Assembly (NCBI RefSeq): GCF_910596095.1 | Contig: NC_056548.1 | Span: forward strand, 8,271,151-8,335,150 | DNA: 64,000 bases | From: Thunnus maccoyii | Lineage: Eukaryota > Chordata > Actinopteri > Scombriformes > Scombridae | Direction of reading: 5' to 3' | Part shown: piece by piece, positions 27,610 through 41,500 of the stretch | Layout: every line of letters starts with the position of its first letter | Numbering within the stretch: position 1 is the first letter of the stretch | Notes under the pieces: generated by a model | What the model was told of the DNA's origin: nothing | The model's input: the letters and a program-made list of their open reading frames with translations, nothing else | Databases searched by the model: none | Program-made: the position numbers and the translations under genes

Positions 27610-28372
27610 CTGCAAAAATGAACAAAGGAATATATTAATGTAAAGCAAAACAGGCCTTCAAATCAATTATTAAAAAGCACTTCAGAGGTAATGCCACTAC
27701 TTTTAAATACATCACTAGTTGCTCAGTTTAGTCTAGCTGTTGCATGCAGACCATGTGCATCAAAACAAACCCACTCCAACCTTAACCCTCTACAAAGGGG
27801 GCATAGTTTGAGGATATGGCATGAGGTAAAGAAGCAGCTTTTATAGGGCACAGCTCAATACATTCTCCAGCAGCCACTATGATCAAACAGCTTTTTTGGA
27901 ACAAAGATGTAGATGGTTAAAAAGATGGTTAAAAAAAAGAAAAAAAAAAAAGAAAAAAAAAGGTATTTGGCATTGTGTAATTGTTGACCATGAAAAATAA
28001 AGCACATATTTTTTATTTATCTATACAGAGGGCATTGTGAAGGGAAGAGTATATTTATTGAGCCTTGAATAGGCACTGCTAATTTTCTGCACTATAGGCC
28101 AACTTTACGTGTTTCCAAAACCAATTGACTGGGCTAAAAAAATAACTTACAATTTTCACATAAAAGCTGAATTGGAAAAGTTAAACTTATGTCATTGTTT
28201 ACAGTCATGTGGTTATTATGGAAAAGAGCATAGTGTCTATTTTTCTGGAAGACAAATCCAAGTGACATTTCAGAACCTGAGAGGGTGTTTAACCACACAC
28301 TTAACTCCACCATCTGCTGCACAATAAAAACATTTTAAACCATTTTTCAAGGTGCATATTATTATATATGTA

Positions 28373-28400
28373 TACACACACACACACACACACACACACT
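28373..28400. repeat. (CA)n microsatellite
   Basis: About 14 uninterrupted CA units preceded by TATATATGTATA. It lies between tdrd6 and smc6. Confidence 0.9.
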
Positions 28401-29376
28401 GTAGATAGATTCTATCAGCAGACAGACTAATTTTTTAAATCCACATGGGCAGAAGAGTCTGTAAACACAGTCAGGTATTTATCTTTGAGAAAAATAGACT
28501 CTTAGCTATGAGACTCATACATAAATGATAATACATGAAAGCACAAAATGGGGTTAATTTATATTGTCCTATCAAAAAAAGTCAGCACTACAACTTCAAA
28601 AATGTATACTTCCTATCTATAAATTAAAGCCACTGACTACTCCACAAAATTAGTATGTTTTGGTAAATGTCCCATTAAGTGACTTTCTGTCAGTAATTGC
28701 AAGAATCTAGTTGCGATGACACTTTTTTTGGTAAATGACTTTTTCTTGTTTTGAAATGTTATCAGAATATTTGAGACTTTTCTTCTTAAGGCAGTGACCG
28801 TCTGGTTGTTTTATTCCCAAAACCACTACTACTGAAATTATGATGATAACAGATATCTGATTTAATTTGCTTCACTTTAACTGTACAAAGAGATGTGATA
28901 GTCACTGCCTAATTTTTGCTGTTCTAGTTACAAAATTGCAAATGCATCATGTGGTAGCAGGAACCAATTCATGAATCATTAGAACACATGCCAAACACAG
29001 GAAATCTGCATCTGCAAAGAGGAAGAGTGGTCAAAATCCTGAACAACATTGACTGACAGGGACGTGACAGGTCAATTGCATGTAAAAAAACCCAAAACAA
29101 AACAAAACAAAAAAAAAAAAACCCAAAACAAATAAATGTTTTGGCCTAAAAAAAAGCCAGAGAGTTGAATCAACACTTCTGATAGCTTTAACAAAAAAAA
29201 AACCAAACAATATGAGCTTCATCCAATTGGTATTTGGTGCCATCCACTGTTCATTTGCTGAACATTTCAACATTTTTAACATGTATGAACCAGAATTCAT
29301 GCTTCACTTAGGTGCAAGATTTCTTACAAAACTTTTATGGTTCAATAATGTCAGCATTCATTCATCATTTACATGA

Positions 29377-29682
29377 CAGTGAGCCACACCATTGCACTGG
29401 GTGACATGTTCCTTCACCCTGAAGAGTATGGGCAAGTTAGTTTGTTAAAAAACTGAAAAAACTGCCCCAAACACTTAACAGCGATCACATTTTCATTCTC
29501 CAGAGAGTAGTTAAAACGCTGTTCTCTTCACAGTGCTTCACTAGCTTCTTATGCTACATATCACAACCTTTTGACTTTGTACTACATTGTAAATTTCTCA
29601 AAGAATTTCAGTAAAAAGTCAAGAGGTTGTGACAAACTAATGCCCATACTTATCAGGGTGAAGGAACAGTGTGGCTCATTGA
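29377..29682. mobile_element. 305-base fold-back element (inverted-repeat MITE)
   Basis: The left arm (CAGTGAGCCACACC, GTTCCTTCACCCTGA, GAGTATGGGCA, AGTTTGT) reappears in reverse complement on the right (ACAAACTAATGCCCATACTT, TCAGGGTGAAGGAAC, GTGTGGCTCATTG). A second, inner hairpin (TCACAACCTTTTGACTTT versus AAAAGTCAAGAGGTTGTGA) lies at about 29560-29632. There is no coding capacity. Confidence 0.7.
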
Positions 29683-30229
29683 CGTGTTTTTAAGTCATAT
29701 ATGGACAAAAATGGTGGTCTACAGCACGGAGGAGGCCTATCAGACACTTTTCTGTAAACTGTGAGCACTTCAAGCAAACAGTCTTATCTTCTCACAGCAT
29801 TTAATTTGAATAGGCCTTAACCAATAAAGCTACCCTGTATTTTACAAGAAAACCGAACAGATGAATACAGAATAAAACAATTTTTTTTTTTTAGCTTTTT
29901 CTGTTTCATTTTCCTGACTTTGGGATTCTCTCGTGATCGCTCAAATTTGTCTTGTGACTCTGTGGGGGGGGGTCCGACCCCCAGGGTGTAAAGAATAGGT
30001 CTAAACAGTTTAGCTAACAGTGGTCTTACTCCAGAACATAGGCCTACTTAGGCTAAATACTTATGTAAAATAATCCTGATGTCATGTAAATTACTCTGGA
30101 AATTTACTAAAGATTCTATAAATTGTTAAGTGCAACTTAACTCCCAATGCAAAATAAATGGTAACTAATTAAAACAAAATATCCCATAGTTTCTCAGGTG
30201 CATTTAACAGAGGGCTACACGGCCCTCTT

Positions 30230-30850
30230 AAAAGGACGGTATCACAACTTTTCAAGTCTGTCTTTAAACAACTAAAACAAATTCATACCTAAACAGGTTT
30301 TTCTTGCCATTATCATTCCTCCTGTTCATACTGACCATTAGAAGATCCATTCGTAATGCACTTACAATGTAACTGATGGGGGTCAAAATGCATTTAAAAG
30401 TTTATATGAAGCTAATATGAACCTCCAGCCATCCAAATTGGAAAAATCATGTAAACATCTCTCAATGTTACAGTCTTTTTAGTGCCAGAGTTCCTCTTTT
30501 TGTTGCTATACTTCCACCACAGCTCAACAGGGAAACACTGTCTGCGGAAACACAAAGAGGGAATTTGATGCTAAAAAGACTGTAAATGTGGCAGATATCC
30601 ACTTGATGTGACTAACTCAGACTGCTGAAGCCTCATATAAACTTTTAAATGCATTTTTGCCCAAAATAACTGTGTGGACACACTGTGGATTTTGCCCCCC
30701 AATCACTTACATTGAAAGCACATTTGAAGGGGCTTCTTTTAACAGCCAGTATAAACAGGAGGAATGATTACAGCGAGGAAAACCTCTTTCAGTGTTCATA
30801 TGGACACCTGACTGTTGTTTTAAGACAGACTTGGAAAAAATTCGGAGCCT
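30230..30850. mobile_element. Long fold-back element, copy 1
   Basis: The ends read AAAGGACGGTATCACAACTT and, in reverse complement, TTTTTTCCAAGTCTGTCTTA. Internally, TTCCTCCTGTTCATACTGAC is answered by its reverse complement (AACAGGAGGAATGATTACAG) near 30752-30775. The centre carries CAGTCTTTTTAGTGCCAGAG and its mirror CTAAAAAGACTGTAAATG. The same architecture recurs at 47483-48053 and 63127-63662. Confidence 0.75.
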
Positions 30851-30959
30851 ATCAGATTAACTTTTAGTTGGTGATGGTTTGCAGATTATTACAAACTAAA
30901 ACACGAATCGCTTTGTATTTTCTCACCGTGTTTGACACAGGCGACACATCTCATGTTGT

Positions 30960-31390
30960 GGTTCAATGGCAGGAGATGAGGGGCGGGTACTCACACGTGT
31001 TTTTAAAGGTTTTGATTGCGCGCGTCTTCCTTTTAGCGTTTTGAAAAATACCTACATGCAGGACATCAAGCGTAACATTTTGAATAGTTGTTGTCATAGT
31101 GCAGCTACACTGCAAATGTCAGACGATGTAAGGCTTCTTGTAGGCATACATTTAATTGAAAAAGAGGAGCATTTGATATTGGAGGCATACACAGGTGGGC
31201 GGCGAGCCAATCACGCAGCGCGTCCTCTGTTCCGTGTTTGCAAGTGAAGTCACCCCACAAGTGACAAGAGTGTTGCAGTTCACTTCACAACACTCCGACC
31301 AGGAAGTCTTAAAACGTTGCTGCCTGTATGACCATGTTATTTTTGCAGGCTGCACACACAGGCAATCGCACAATGGTAGGCGAAGTCTAT
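30960..31390. promoter_or_regulatory. GC/CpG-richer patch, candidate tdrd6/smc6 bidirectional promoter
   Basis: It contains GGGGCGGG (GC box type) at about 30980, a CACGTG E-box and several CpGs (GCGCGCGTC near 31020, GGGCGGCGAGCC near 31197) within otherwise A/T-rich DNA. A donor-like sequence on the minus strand (reverse complement ACTCAC at 30989-30994) could end a noncoding tdrd6 exon. CAATG|GTAGGC near 31375 could end a noncoding smc6 exon. No transcript evidence is available. Confidence 0.35.
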
Positions 31391-32244
31391 AATCAGTTTT
31401 ATCATATTTGTGATCCAAAGTGCTAAAAGAGTATACCAGAGTTTGTTTTGTATTTACATGTTGCTTTAGGCTGTAGCTCTGGACTTATGTGTGTTGTCTT
31501 GAAAACGTTTCGTCACTGATCTGAGGGTTTTCTAAAATTCTGCTGACTGGCGGGGAAAAGACTGCGTGTTTAGTGGATTTTGAATGATAGATATGCCATA
31601 ATTTGTCTGGGATATCTATTATTCAGACAGATTGTCTCACTGAGAGTCATTTAGAGCTGCAGCCTTCATGTTGCATATCCATCTACATAAACAAAACTTT
31701 TTGAAATAGGTTTATATATCCCTAATGAATCTCAATCTTAGTACGAATCAGTTAGAAAACATTTGGAAACCCAAAACTTGGAGTAAATGCTTATCTGCAG
31801 AGCTGTGTTGCATAATAACACCTGTTGCTGGTTTCAGCATGTGGCTTCCTGGCTTGAAGTCAAAAGGTTAAAATCTCTCTTTTTTTCACATTTTCACTCT
31901 TTAGGAAACCAGTTTTTGCAATTGCATTATTTATAGCTATTCAGTATCTTCAAATATTACCCTGCAGTAGCTCTGACGTCACCTTTCTACGCCTCTCAAA
32001 ATAGCAGACACAACCCGGACTGCATTTCAAAAGTATCACTCAAAAAGGAAGGAACTAGTAGAGCGTGCTTAGACAGCACGGAACAATGAACATAAATAAA
32101 AGTTGTTGACACACTTGGCATAATTCAAAAAGACGCTTAGTGGTTTTTACAAAAGAAAAGTCTGCAAGTTTTTCATTGCCAAAGAAATCTGATACAAAGC
32201 CTGTCAAGACTGACTCATAGAAAGTCTGTTTTTGAGTTAAGTAC

Positions 32245-32504
32245 AGCTGAAAGGATAAGTTGATCAACAGAAAATGAATCGGCAAATTATTTTGATCAAC
32301 GATTAAGGCCAAATGTTCATTGGTTCCAGTTTCTCATATTTGAAAATGTCCTTTTTATTCTATTTTGTATGATTGCAAATGGGTTTGGACTGTTGGGCGG
32401 GGAAAAGAACATTTTTTAACAATTTATTTTACATTTCATGGTCTATACAATTATGAATTAATCAAGAAAATAATTAGCAGGTAAAGAAAATAGTTGCAGC
32501 CCTA
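32245..32504. mobile_element. hAT-like MITE copy 3
   Basis: It runs from AGCTGAAAGGATAAGTTGAT to ATAGTTGCAGCCCTAGAG, with the shared interior phrase AGTTTCTCATATTTGAAAATG. It ends only about 90 bases before the first coding exon of smc6. Confidence 0.6.
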
Positions 32505-32596
32505 GAGTAAAGGAAATATGTATATGGTTATTGACGTTGCTCTTCTGTTTCATTTGCACCTTCCTGTTAACTGTATTTTCAGTGACTTGTTTCACA

Positions 32597-35500
32597 ATGA
32601 GTAAAAGGAAAGGTAAAGTGATCAGTGACCCGACAACTGTTAAGAGCCATAGAGTAACAGTTGGGGGTCTGGAAGATGCACCAGATGATAGAAACTATCA
32701 GGAACCATCTTCCAACAAATTCACTCACACGGTGAGTCATTTCCCTATAAAGCACAAATCCTTTGTCTTTGCTCCTCAGCAGCTCATTAACGGGTGTGTA
32801 ATATTTGCTGCATGTATTTTTAGGGAGACATCGGCCTCATTGAAAGCATCACTGTCAAGAATTTCATGTGTCACTATTTGCTCGGTCCGTTCCAGTTTGG
32901 GCCCCATGTGAACTTCATCGTCGGCAACAATGGAAGTAAGAACCGGATATGTTAATGTCATGTAACCTGCTGTTGACTTTGGCTTGTATGTTTAACACAT
33001 TCCAACCCGTCCGGGGTGACAAGCAAATCCATATATGCAGCATGTTACTCTATAAAACCAAAAAGAGGCAACTTGATCATCCATTTTTGTTTGTTAAACA
33101 ATCAAACAAATTGGATTTTATTTCTTAATTATACATAAATATCTGGGCTGTCATTTTTAAACTAAGATCGTTATTATAGTGTTTAAAATGCACAAAAGTA
33201 GTTAGAATGTAGGGCACCGAATTAGGGTTATCTCCTCAGTATATTATTAGGAGATTATTTGATTTATTAGGGTTTTGTCTAAATAAGACATTTTTAATGA
33301 TTGTTTTGTTATTTGGTCTTTTTATTGGGAATGAGCTACAAGTCGTTAGTGATTTCTTGATAATGACAGTGACATTTGTGGTAATATTCAAAGATATGCT
33401 TTGTTTTTTAAAAGACACTAGATTTTAAAGATCCCCTCCAAACATGATTTAAGACATATATAAATAGTCTGCTTGCAATAATTTGTATCTGATAGGGTTT
33501 TTAAGTAGTTATTAAGTCGTTAAAAATCTACAAATTATGAATACCAAAGCAATTTTCTTTTCTTTTTAACTGCTGGACATATGATGTGTATGTGCACTGG
33601 AGGCTTCTGGTTTCCACATCGCACTAGTGTAAGTTACATATTGGACCAAGAATGGCTTCCAAACTGGTTGTGATCTCACAGAATTCACGTCTTATATACA
33701 CATCTTAAACTCAGAGGGTGAATACAGAGAGACAGACTCCCCCCCCCCCCAATAAGCAAAACACAATTTTGAGTGGAGGGAGACTTAAAAAGATGCGTTT
33801 GCATGACTTAATTCATCTGCAGAGTGAAAATAATAGTGAAAAATCCAATTTACGGATTTTTAAATTAAAGCAGTTAATTATCTATGGAAAGAAGTTACAC
33901 CACTCTTTACAACACAGGACTAAGAATTTGTTTATTCAAAGCCAGCCCTCCTAATGTATTTCCTGCGGATACGTGATTTGTGTTTATTTGCATACATTCT
34001 TTAGTTCTACCTGCGATATGTCTGCGGTAAGTTTTCCATGCAGTGATTTAATCTCTCGTCTATGTTGTTTCCCGATTTCATTCTCAGGTGGAAAAAGTGC
34101 CATCCTGACAGCTTTGATTGTGGGCCTCGGTGGAAAGGCCACTGTCACAAACAGAGGAGTGTCACTCAAGGATTTTGTGAAGTTCGGTGAAAAGTAAGTA
34201 AGAGTCGACAATCAATCAAACCCAATCCTCAATGACAAATCAATGTGTATCCTTATTAATGTTGTTGGAAATGCTTTAATCTCTTCACCAGCAAGGTATT
34301 TCTACTAGAATGCTCTCACAGTATAGTTTGCTCTTTAGTACCGCAGATATAACAGTGAAACTGAGAAACAGAGGACCAGACGCTTATAAAAGGGACATCT
34401 ATGGCGACTGCATCGCCATCCAGCATCGGATCTCAGTTGACGGATGTCGGACCTGCAGGCTGAGGAGTAAATCAGGTGACTTTGCTGAATTACAGATATT
34501 CTTCATGCCAGGGTGACTCACTTGGGAGTGAAGACAAAGCACTTCAATCAGACCTTTCGCCTAAGATGTATACATTCTTTACTCTTGGTTAGGAATTTTC
34601 CTCTATAAACTCGCATGTGTGCATTTTATATGCATAGCACTGTTTCACATCACACCGTCTGTATCTTATATTTATATTCACAGCTGGACTGATGTCTTTC
34701 ATGTGTTGTAAATGTCACTAGGTTATTTTATAAATAAAAAGATCTTAAACTGCACTTTGCCAGCATGCCGGTTACTGAATGAGCACGCTGAAAAGTTTGC
34801 TCCTAAACTTGGGCAGCAAGATAACGTTTCAGTCTAAGAAATGTGTTCAACCAACCGTATGATCTCTGTCAGAGAGATGCTGGCTGTGTTGCTGTTGTGC
34901 ATCAAATGAAATGTAAAGAGTATTATGCAACTTTAATGATTATCTTTTTCAGGACAACAGAGGTATGAACCTCACTACTTCTAACTTGTATTTTAGGGCA
35001 ACTCATCTCAAACAAGAAGGAGGAACTGACGGCCATTTTGGACCACTTCAATATCCAGGTATTTACTGTCAAGCTGGTAAAAGTCGATCTTTTTGTTCGT
35101 CAACTTTTTTACTTCCAGTGGATGCACTAATAATATTTTCTGCCCTTTTGAAACGTTGTCCAGCTGGATAATCCAGTGTCCATTCTCAACCAAGAAATGA
35201 GTAAACAGTTCCTGCATTCAAAAAGTGAAGCAGACAAATATAAGGTACAACACCACCATGTTCACTGTTAGCTCGGAAATTTAAGATTCAACCTGTTTTG
35301 AAAGAAGCTAATATGATCATAGAACATTTTTTAATTGAATGTTTTGGTTTCCTCCCTCTTTTCTGCTTATTTAATTTGTAGTTCTTCATGAAAGCAACTC
35401 TGCTTGAACAGATGAAGAGGGATTACATCCACATCAAACACACTAAAACAGTCACACGGCAGCAGGTTGAGAGACAAGAGGAGGTAAAATATTTAATACA

Positions 35501-38500
35501 CAAACTTCTTACCATTGATTTATCCCATCAGGTTTTTCCATATCAAGGCTGTAGCCACTTAAATTTACTGACAAATTCTTGATATCAACAACCAAGAAAA
35601 TCTAATGAAATGTTCATTAGAGCTGCAACTATTAATGTAATAGTCGATCGACATAAAATTAATCAGCAACTATTTTGATAATCGATTAATCAATTTAGTC
35701 ATTTTTCAAGCAAAAATGCTAAAAAAATTTGCTGGTTTCAGGTTTTCAAATGTGATGATTTAATGCTTTTCTTTGTCAAACATGACAGTAACCTGAAAAT
35801 GTTTGGGATCTGAACTGCAGACTAAACAAAAATTCTGAGGACGTCGCCTTTGAAACTGCAAAATTAAAACTGGCATTTTTCACTCAAGAAAATAATCAGC
35901 AGATTAATCGATAATGAAAATAATCATTAGTTACAGCCCTTATATTAACATTTGCTTACTGTATAGTGTCCAATTCATGTGCTTTTTTCTTGGTACTGAT
36001 ACGTTTGTGAATAATGCAACATGTATTCAGCTTGCCTCAAGTAAAACAAACCAGTTCAAATGTTTGTTTTCAGTGTCTCAAGGACCTGAAGCAAGAGTTT
36101 CTACAGAGGAAAGAACGATATGAAAATTTGTCGTCCTTCAGTGAGATGAAGGAGGTTTTGGAGAACCTGAAGAAAACAATGGCATGGTGTTTGGTAAGAT
36201 TTGGTTAGATATGGTACATTTTAGTAAGTCTACTATCTGCTGCTTTTTGAATTTCTTAAAAATTAGGATTTTTTTATTAAATATTAGGGGAAAAAGGGAA
36301 AGAAAAAGAAGAAAAAACCTTTTGAAAAGTGAAAGAATGTTTTGCCTGAAACTGCCTTTGAGCACCCAATTTTCAATCAGTTGCATAATGCACTCGAACA
36401 CGATCAAGGTCACTTTTTTTTTTAAATCACTTTCAGGTCAGAGAGAAGGAACAGTTGGTACAACAATTGAAGGAGGACATTGAAAAGGAAGAGAATAATT
36501 ACACACATCAATACAACCTTCAGCTCTGTCAGGTGAGTCATAAATGTTTATCTCCTGTTAAATATATATATATACAAGTCTGTTTACGAACTATCACCAC
36601 CAGGAGGTCTCCTCCACCGGAAAGAAAAAAAAAAAGATCTAGCGTGCAAGTAAATTATTTTAGGCGTTGCCTGTGAAGGTACATTCACTCTTTCTCTGAT
36701 CTTTCACACAGACTAAGGTCATACAAGTAGATAAAACACTTCAGTGCATCAAAAGCAGAATTGACAGTCTAAGAGAAGAACAAGAATCACTATCAGAGGA
36801 CAATCTCAAGATGAAAGAGCAAGTGAAGGTCATTAGGAAAGCTCACAAGGAACAGGAGGTAATACAAAAAATATGACAAGCTGGTTCTGTGTCTCTTCAA
36901 AACTCAATTTATTTCTTAATATGTCAAGTGCACATGAGTAATATATCGGTTATGGTGACATATCTATCTTCTTCCATAGCTTGTTTACTTTCGGGCTCTG
37001 AACAAACTCAAACAGTCAGAGCAGGAGCAAAATCTTCTCCTGGAGAAAATTAACAAGGCAAAAACAAGGTGGGAGAGAAGAAATGTAAAAAAAAACAACT
37101 ATAAAGGAAGTCTTCATTACATTTGATAAGAATTTATATCCTCCAATATATTTCTGATGTGTTATAGATTAATTGTATGTACTGTATTTCAGTGGGAGCC
37201 TGAACAGTGAGGGAGAGACAGAATATATGAAACGACAGAAGACGTTATCCCGTCTGAAAGAGCAGCTTGCAGAGCTTGACGATCAGTGTTCACAGCTGAA
37301 TCATGAGATCAAAAACAACCATCAGGCTCTTTTCAAAGGAAAGGAAGAACAGGACAAACTGAGGTACGAGAATTTATATTTTCTTTCTCATAAATATACC
37401 GTTTAAGGAGGAGTGTCGTATGAGTCGGAGCCCAGTTTCCCTGCACTCCAGTGAAATCTCACGATTAAGCTCTGTTTATATTGACTAGACTGGAAGAAAG
37501 GAATATCCAGGTTGCCTACGAGTCCAAACTGAAGAGGAAGAATCAGCTCCTCGCCAGTCGATCAAACAAGCTGAAAAGATTCGGAGATCATGTGCCCGAC
37601 CTGTTGGGCTCTATCGCTGAGGCTTATGCAACGGGACGCTTTGTCAAGAGACCTGTTGGTCCAATAGGTGACTTTATTATTTATTGCCTCCCTGTCAAGA
37701 GTGAGACGAGAAGATCGATACCATTCTCAGAGTGGTATCGATCTTCTCATCTAAGTCTCAGTAAGAATGCAAATAATGTATTTCTCAAATGTTGATTTAT
37801 TTGTTTAAACTTAGTCACCTGTAAAAGTGTCATTTAATCAGCAGAGGAATTAAATGACTTACTATCCTTTAAAAACTACAATGCAGATCATTTTTGACTG
37901 AATGATCTGCATTTAAATGATTATTTTGTTGTTTTTACAAATGTTGGAAATTCAATTTAAATCAGTTCATTTTAAGTGAAGCAGAAAATTCAGTTGTTTC
38001 AATTGTACATATTTCAGTTGACAGTCTGTGTTTGCTCTCAGGGGCGTGCATCAGTTTGAAGGATCCCGCGTTAGCTGTGGCGGTGGAGTGCTGTCTGCGG
38101 AGCTTCATGAAGGCTTTCTGCTGTGACAATTACAAGGACGAGGCGGTCCTTCAGGAGCTCATGTCTCGCTTTTATCCGAGGGGCAACAGGCCACAGATCA
38201 TCGTCAGTCCTTTCTCTGAAAAAGTTTACAACATTCATGGACGGTCAGCAGCTGCAGCTTTTGTGATTTGTTCACTTTTTTTGTGTCACATTTTTTGACA
38301 TGTTTTAAAGCTACATTTTGTTTTTCTACTTTGCCGTTTGTAGGAAGGCGTGTCATCCAGAATACCCAGCTGTACTGGACATAATCACAGCAACCAGCCC
38401 AGTCATCATCAACTGCCTTATTGATATGAGAGGGATAGAATCGATTCTGATCATTAAAGTTAGTGTCTCACAAAGACATGTTTTGCATGTGTGATTGTTG

Positions 38501-41500
38501 CAGGAGTGATGTCGTAGTTATTTTTCATTTCACCCCCAATCAGTCGAACCTCTTCTTCATGTTGGATTGCAGGAAAAAGAAAGAGCGAGGAGGGTCATGC
38601 AGCAAGGCTGGCCGCCCAAAAACTGCCGTGAGGCCTTCACTGCTGAGGGAGATCAGGTGTACCCGAACCGTTATTACACCTCTGACTTCAGCATGGCAAA
38701 GTTTCTCGGTGGGGATCTCGAGACTGAAATAAGGTAGATAAGCTTTCACGACGATAAGATAAGCTGGGAACAAAAGGCAGCAAAGAGATTATGTTTAATT
38801 GTGTCAAAACGACTTTTCCATAACATTTAAAAATTAGATGATTTTGAGTTAAAAGACACCGTTGACATTATCAACATTGTCTTGTGTACAGTAGCCTGTG
38901 TTTTCCTGTCCTCATGCTTCAATGACACCATTTGATACTTACACTGAGTGAAATATTCAAACCGAAAGTATGATGTTTTTTTATTGCTGTACCCTCTTTT
39001 ATGTCAAGTGGAAATGAAAATTGGGCATCTTGTGCCTTGTCATCTGTTGCCTTGTTTCGAATAGTGAATAATTTTGTATTTTTTTCATTTCATTGTCATG
39101 ATAGGAGGACCAACAAAAGACTAGACAAAAATATTTATAATAGGAAATTTAAAAAGCAATTTTTAAAACATTAGGATGTGAATGCAAAAACCCATCAGTG
39201 GGTTATTCAAATGGACTCTTCTCATCATGGCATTAAATGGGATCTAACATCAGTTTTTTGGTTTTTTTGGAAACTTTATTTTCATTATCATAAGTTTTTT
39301 AGAAACAAGGTAAATTTACAGCTGAGTGAAGTTTTGATTGGAGATAATAATCGATCCTGCCTGTCACAGTATGTTGGATTCAGACCTGGAGAATCACCAG
39401 GCTCAGCTGTCCAGGTTTCAGCTCCACGTGACCTCTGTGAGCGAGGACATCCTGACCATGGAGAGCAAGCTGAACAACACCATCATGACCCTGAAGAAGA
39501 CTCTGGTCAGTGAACCGTACTCTTTTAAAGTGTGAAGAACACGGTCCAACTTAAAGAGTAAAGAAAAAGGAGGTAGTTCAACATTTTTGTGTGATTTAAT
39601 TTGCTCTTTGTTTATGTTTTCAATGCAGGTATCTGTGAATGAAGTTAAAGCAACGATAACTGAGCTGGAGACTGTTGGGGACGAGCAGATTGATGACATC
39701 AACTCCTTGGTGATCATTTACTTTTTATTTGCACCCTTTCAAAACAGACATAAATCCCACTGTCATTTTTTTTTGAAGGTGTAATATTTTCAAATCTTCA
39801 AACGTTGCAGGAAGAAGTCGCTGCAGAGAACCAGCAGAAAATCGAGGCAGAAAAGCAAACGGTTCATGAAGCAAAGACAGAATTCGACAAGTATCGAAAA
39901 ATGGCAGAAGACGCAGACTCCAAGTATTCGTCTGTCAGAGAACGAATTGATCAGCTCTCTGAGGACATGGAGCCGTTGAAGGTACACCACTGCATTGTCA
40001 TGTCACTTTGTTCAGAGTCTAAAAATAGTGTCAGAAACCAGAAGAGTGTAGGCAACATTTCACTGCTGTTGCTGGCTGGTTTCTGTGGTTTTGACGCCAC
40101 TGTTCCGTCCTCTGCTTTTTAAAACGTTTGCGATGTGTGAATTGTTTGAATGTAAAGCATTTTAAATTGACAGCATTATTTTTCTCTTGAATAATCATTT
40201 CCGGTGTCGTGAAGTAATTTTGTAAAGATGTAGTTTAATCTCACACCTTCCACCAGAAGTGGAGATGGTGATATTGATTATTATTTGTTTGTTGTTTGCT
40301 CAAAGGATGAGCATCTGAAGTTAGAGGCGGAGTGTGGAAGACATGAACGAAACCTTAAGATCTTCGAACACAAACTGAAGATTCATGAAGACAACATCCA
40401 AGCTATGAAAAGTGAACTTTCCTCAAAAGAAGACGAGTTACAGGTAACAATAACATGTTTGACAAGAGCTGTGCTAATGTAAGTTGCTCATTAGGTCATC
40501 TTTAGTTGTCACATTTACCTCAGGGATATAATTTTTGGTCATGTAAATGCCCAGTTGTAGCATTTAAGCTACATTAAGCTATCCAGATCAGCTAACAGTA
40601 AGAAAACTCGATCAAAGAGATGATTTACTGCCTCCTGAGTACTGCAGCTGTCTCTAGCAAAAATTCAGAGTTCCCAGTTTTTCATCGGACATCACATGTG
40701 ATGACAGGAATATCTGGCCAAAGCCACTAAGATCAGCCCCGAACGGCAGCAGGTGACCAGCAGCACCAAGAAGATCGACATAGAAATCACTCGGCTGAAG
40801 AATAAGATCAGAGTGTACGAGAGCAACTATGGTGAGCAGGAGCAGGTGGTCAGGTGAGAAATCACAAGCTTTCCAAAAAAAAAACTTTCACAGTGGTTGA
40901 ATCTTAGTTGCATTCCCCAGAGACAGAGCGGATGGAGCCAAAGAAGCAGATCTATACAGAAAATATAAACTTAAAGTCTCCCTCCAGTCAGAAATGTGTT
41001 TTGCTTCGTGTTACTTCAGTTGAATGATGTAGAGTTTGACACTAGGAGGCTGTTTTCACTTTCATCCGCTGAAGGGGAAACTGAAAATCTGAGTTTAACA
41101 GGTGGGTTTACAGTCACATCACAACTAGTCTGGAGCCAATCATGGTCCAGTACACAATTTATAAAAGCCTCCAGTGCACATACAGTGAAAATGGACTTTT
41201 CAGTGAAGTAGGAGACATCTTTCATCCCTCAGTTCAGCTTTTAAAATGAACAATATTTGCAGATTCTGGATTTTTAAATGAGGGAGAAAGAGGAAATGTC
41301 ATTTTAAGGAAACTCAATTTATTACTTTGAGCAGAGGATTTTTTTTTTTTTTTTTAATGTCTTCAAACATGACTGCAGGGGATCTTTAAATAACTGCTTT
41401 ATCCTAGAGCCGAGACAATTGTTGAAAATTATCAGCAACAATTTTGATTCGATTAATTGTTAAAATGGTTTAATTAAGTAAAAACAATAAATTCCAGCTT

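Larger units (their letters stand above)
27610..32582. other. Head-to-head interval between tdrd6 and smc6
   Basis: This 5-kb interval holds a (CA)n microsatellite at 28373-28400, a 305-base fold-back element at 29377-29682, a long fold-back element at 30230-30850, a GC/CpG-richer patch at about 30960-31390 and a hAT-like MITE at 32245-32504. No protein-coding exon is supported. The GC-rich patch is the best candidate for a shared promoter and noncoding first exons. Confidence 0.5.

Noticed and set aside
30966..31247. 93-codon open frame in the GC-rich patch between tdrd6 and smc6
   Set aside because: The sequence resembles no family I know. CpG-rich promoter DNA often stays open by chance, and no splice link to smc6 in frame was found.
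34953..34962. 10-base micro-exon (GACAACAGAG) in smc6 with AG and GT borders
   Set aside because: Including it breaks the frame. Joining 34475 directly to 34997 gives the expected SMC6 reading ([12 protein letters not shown]).
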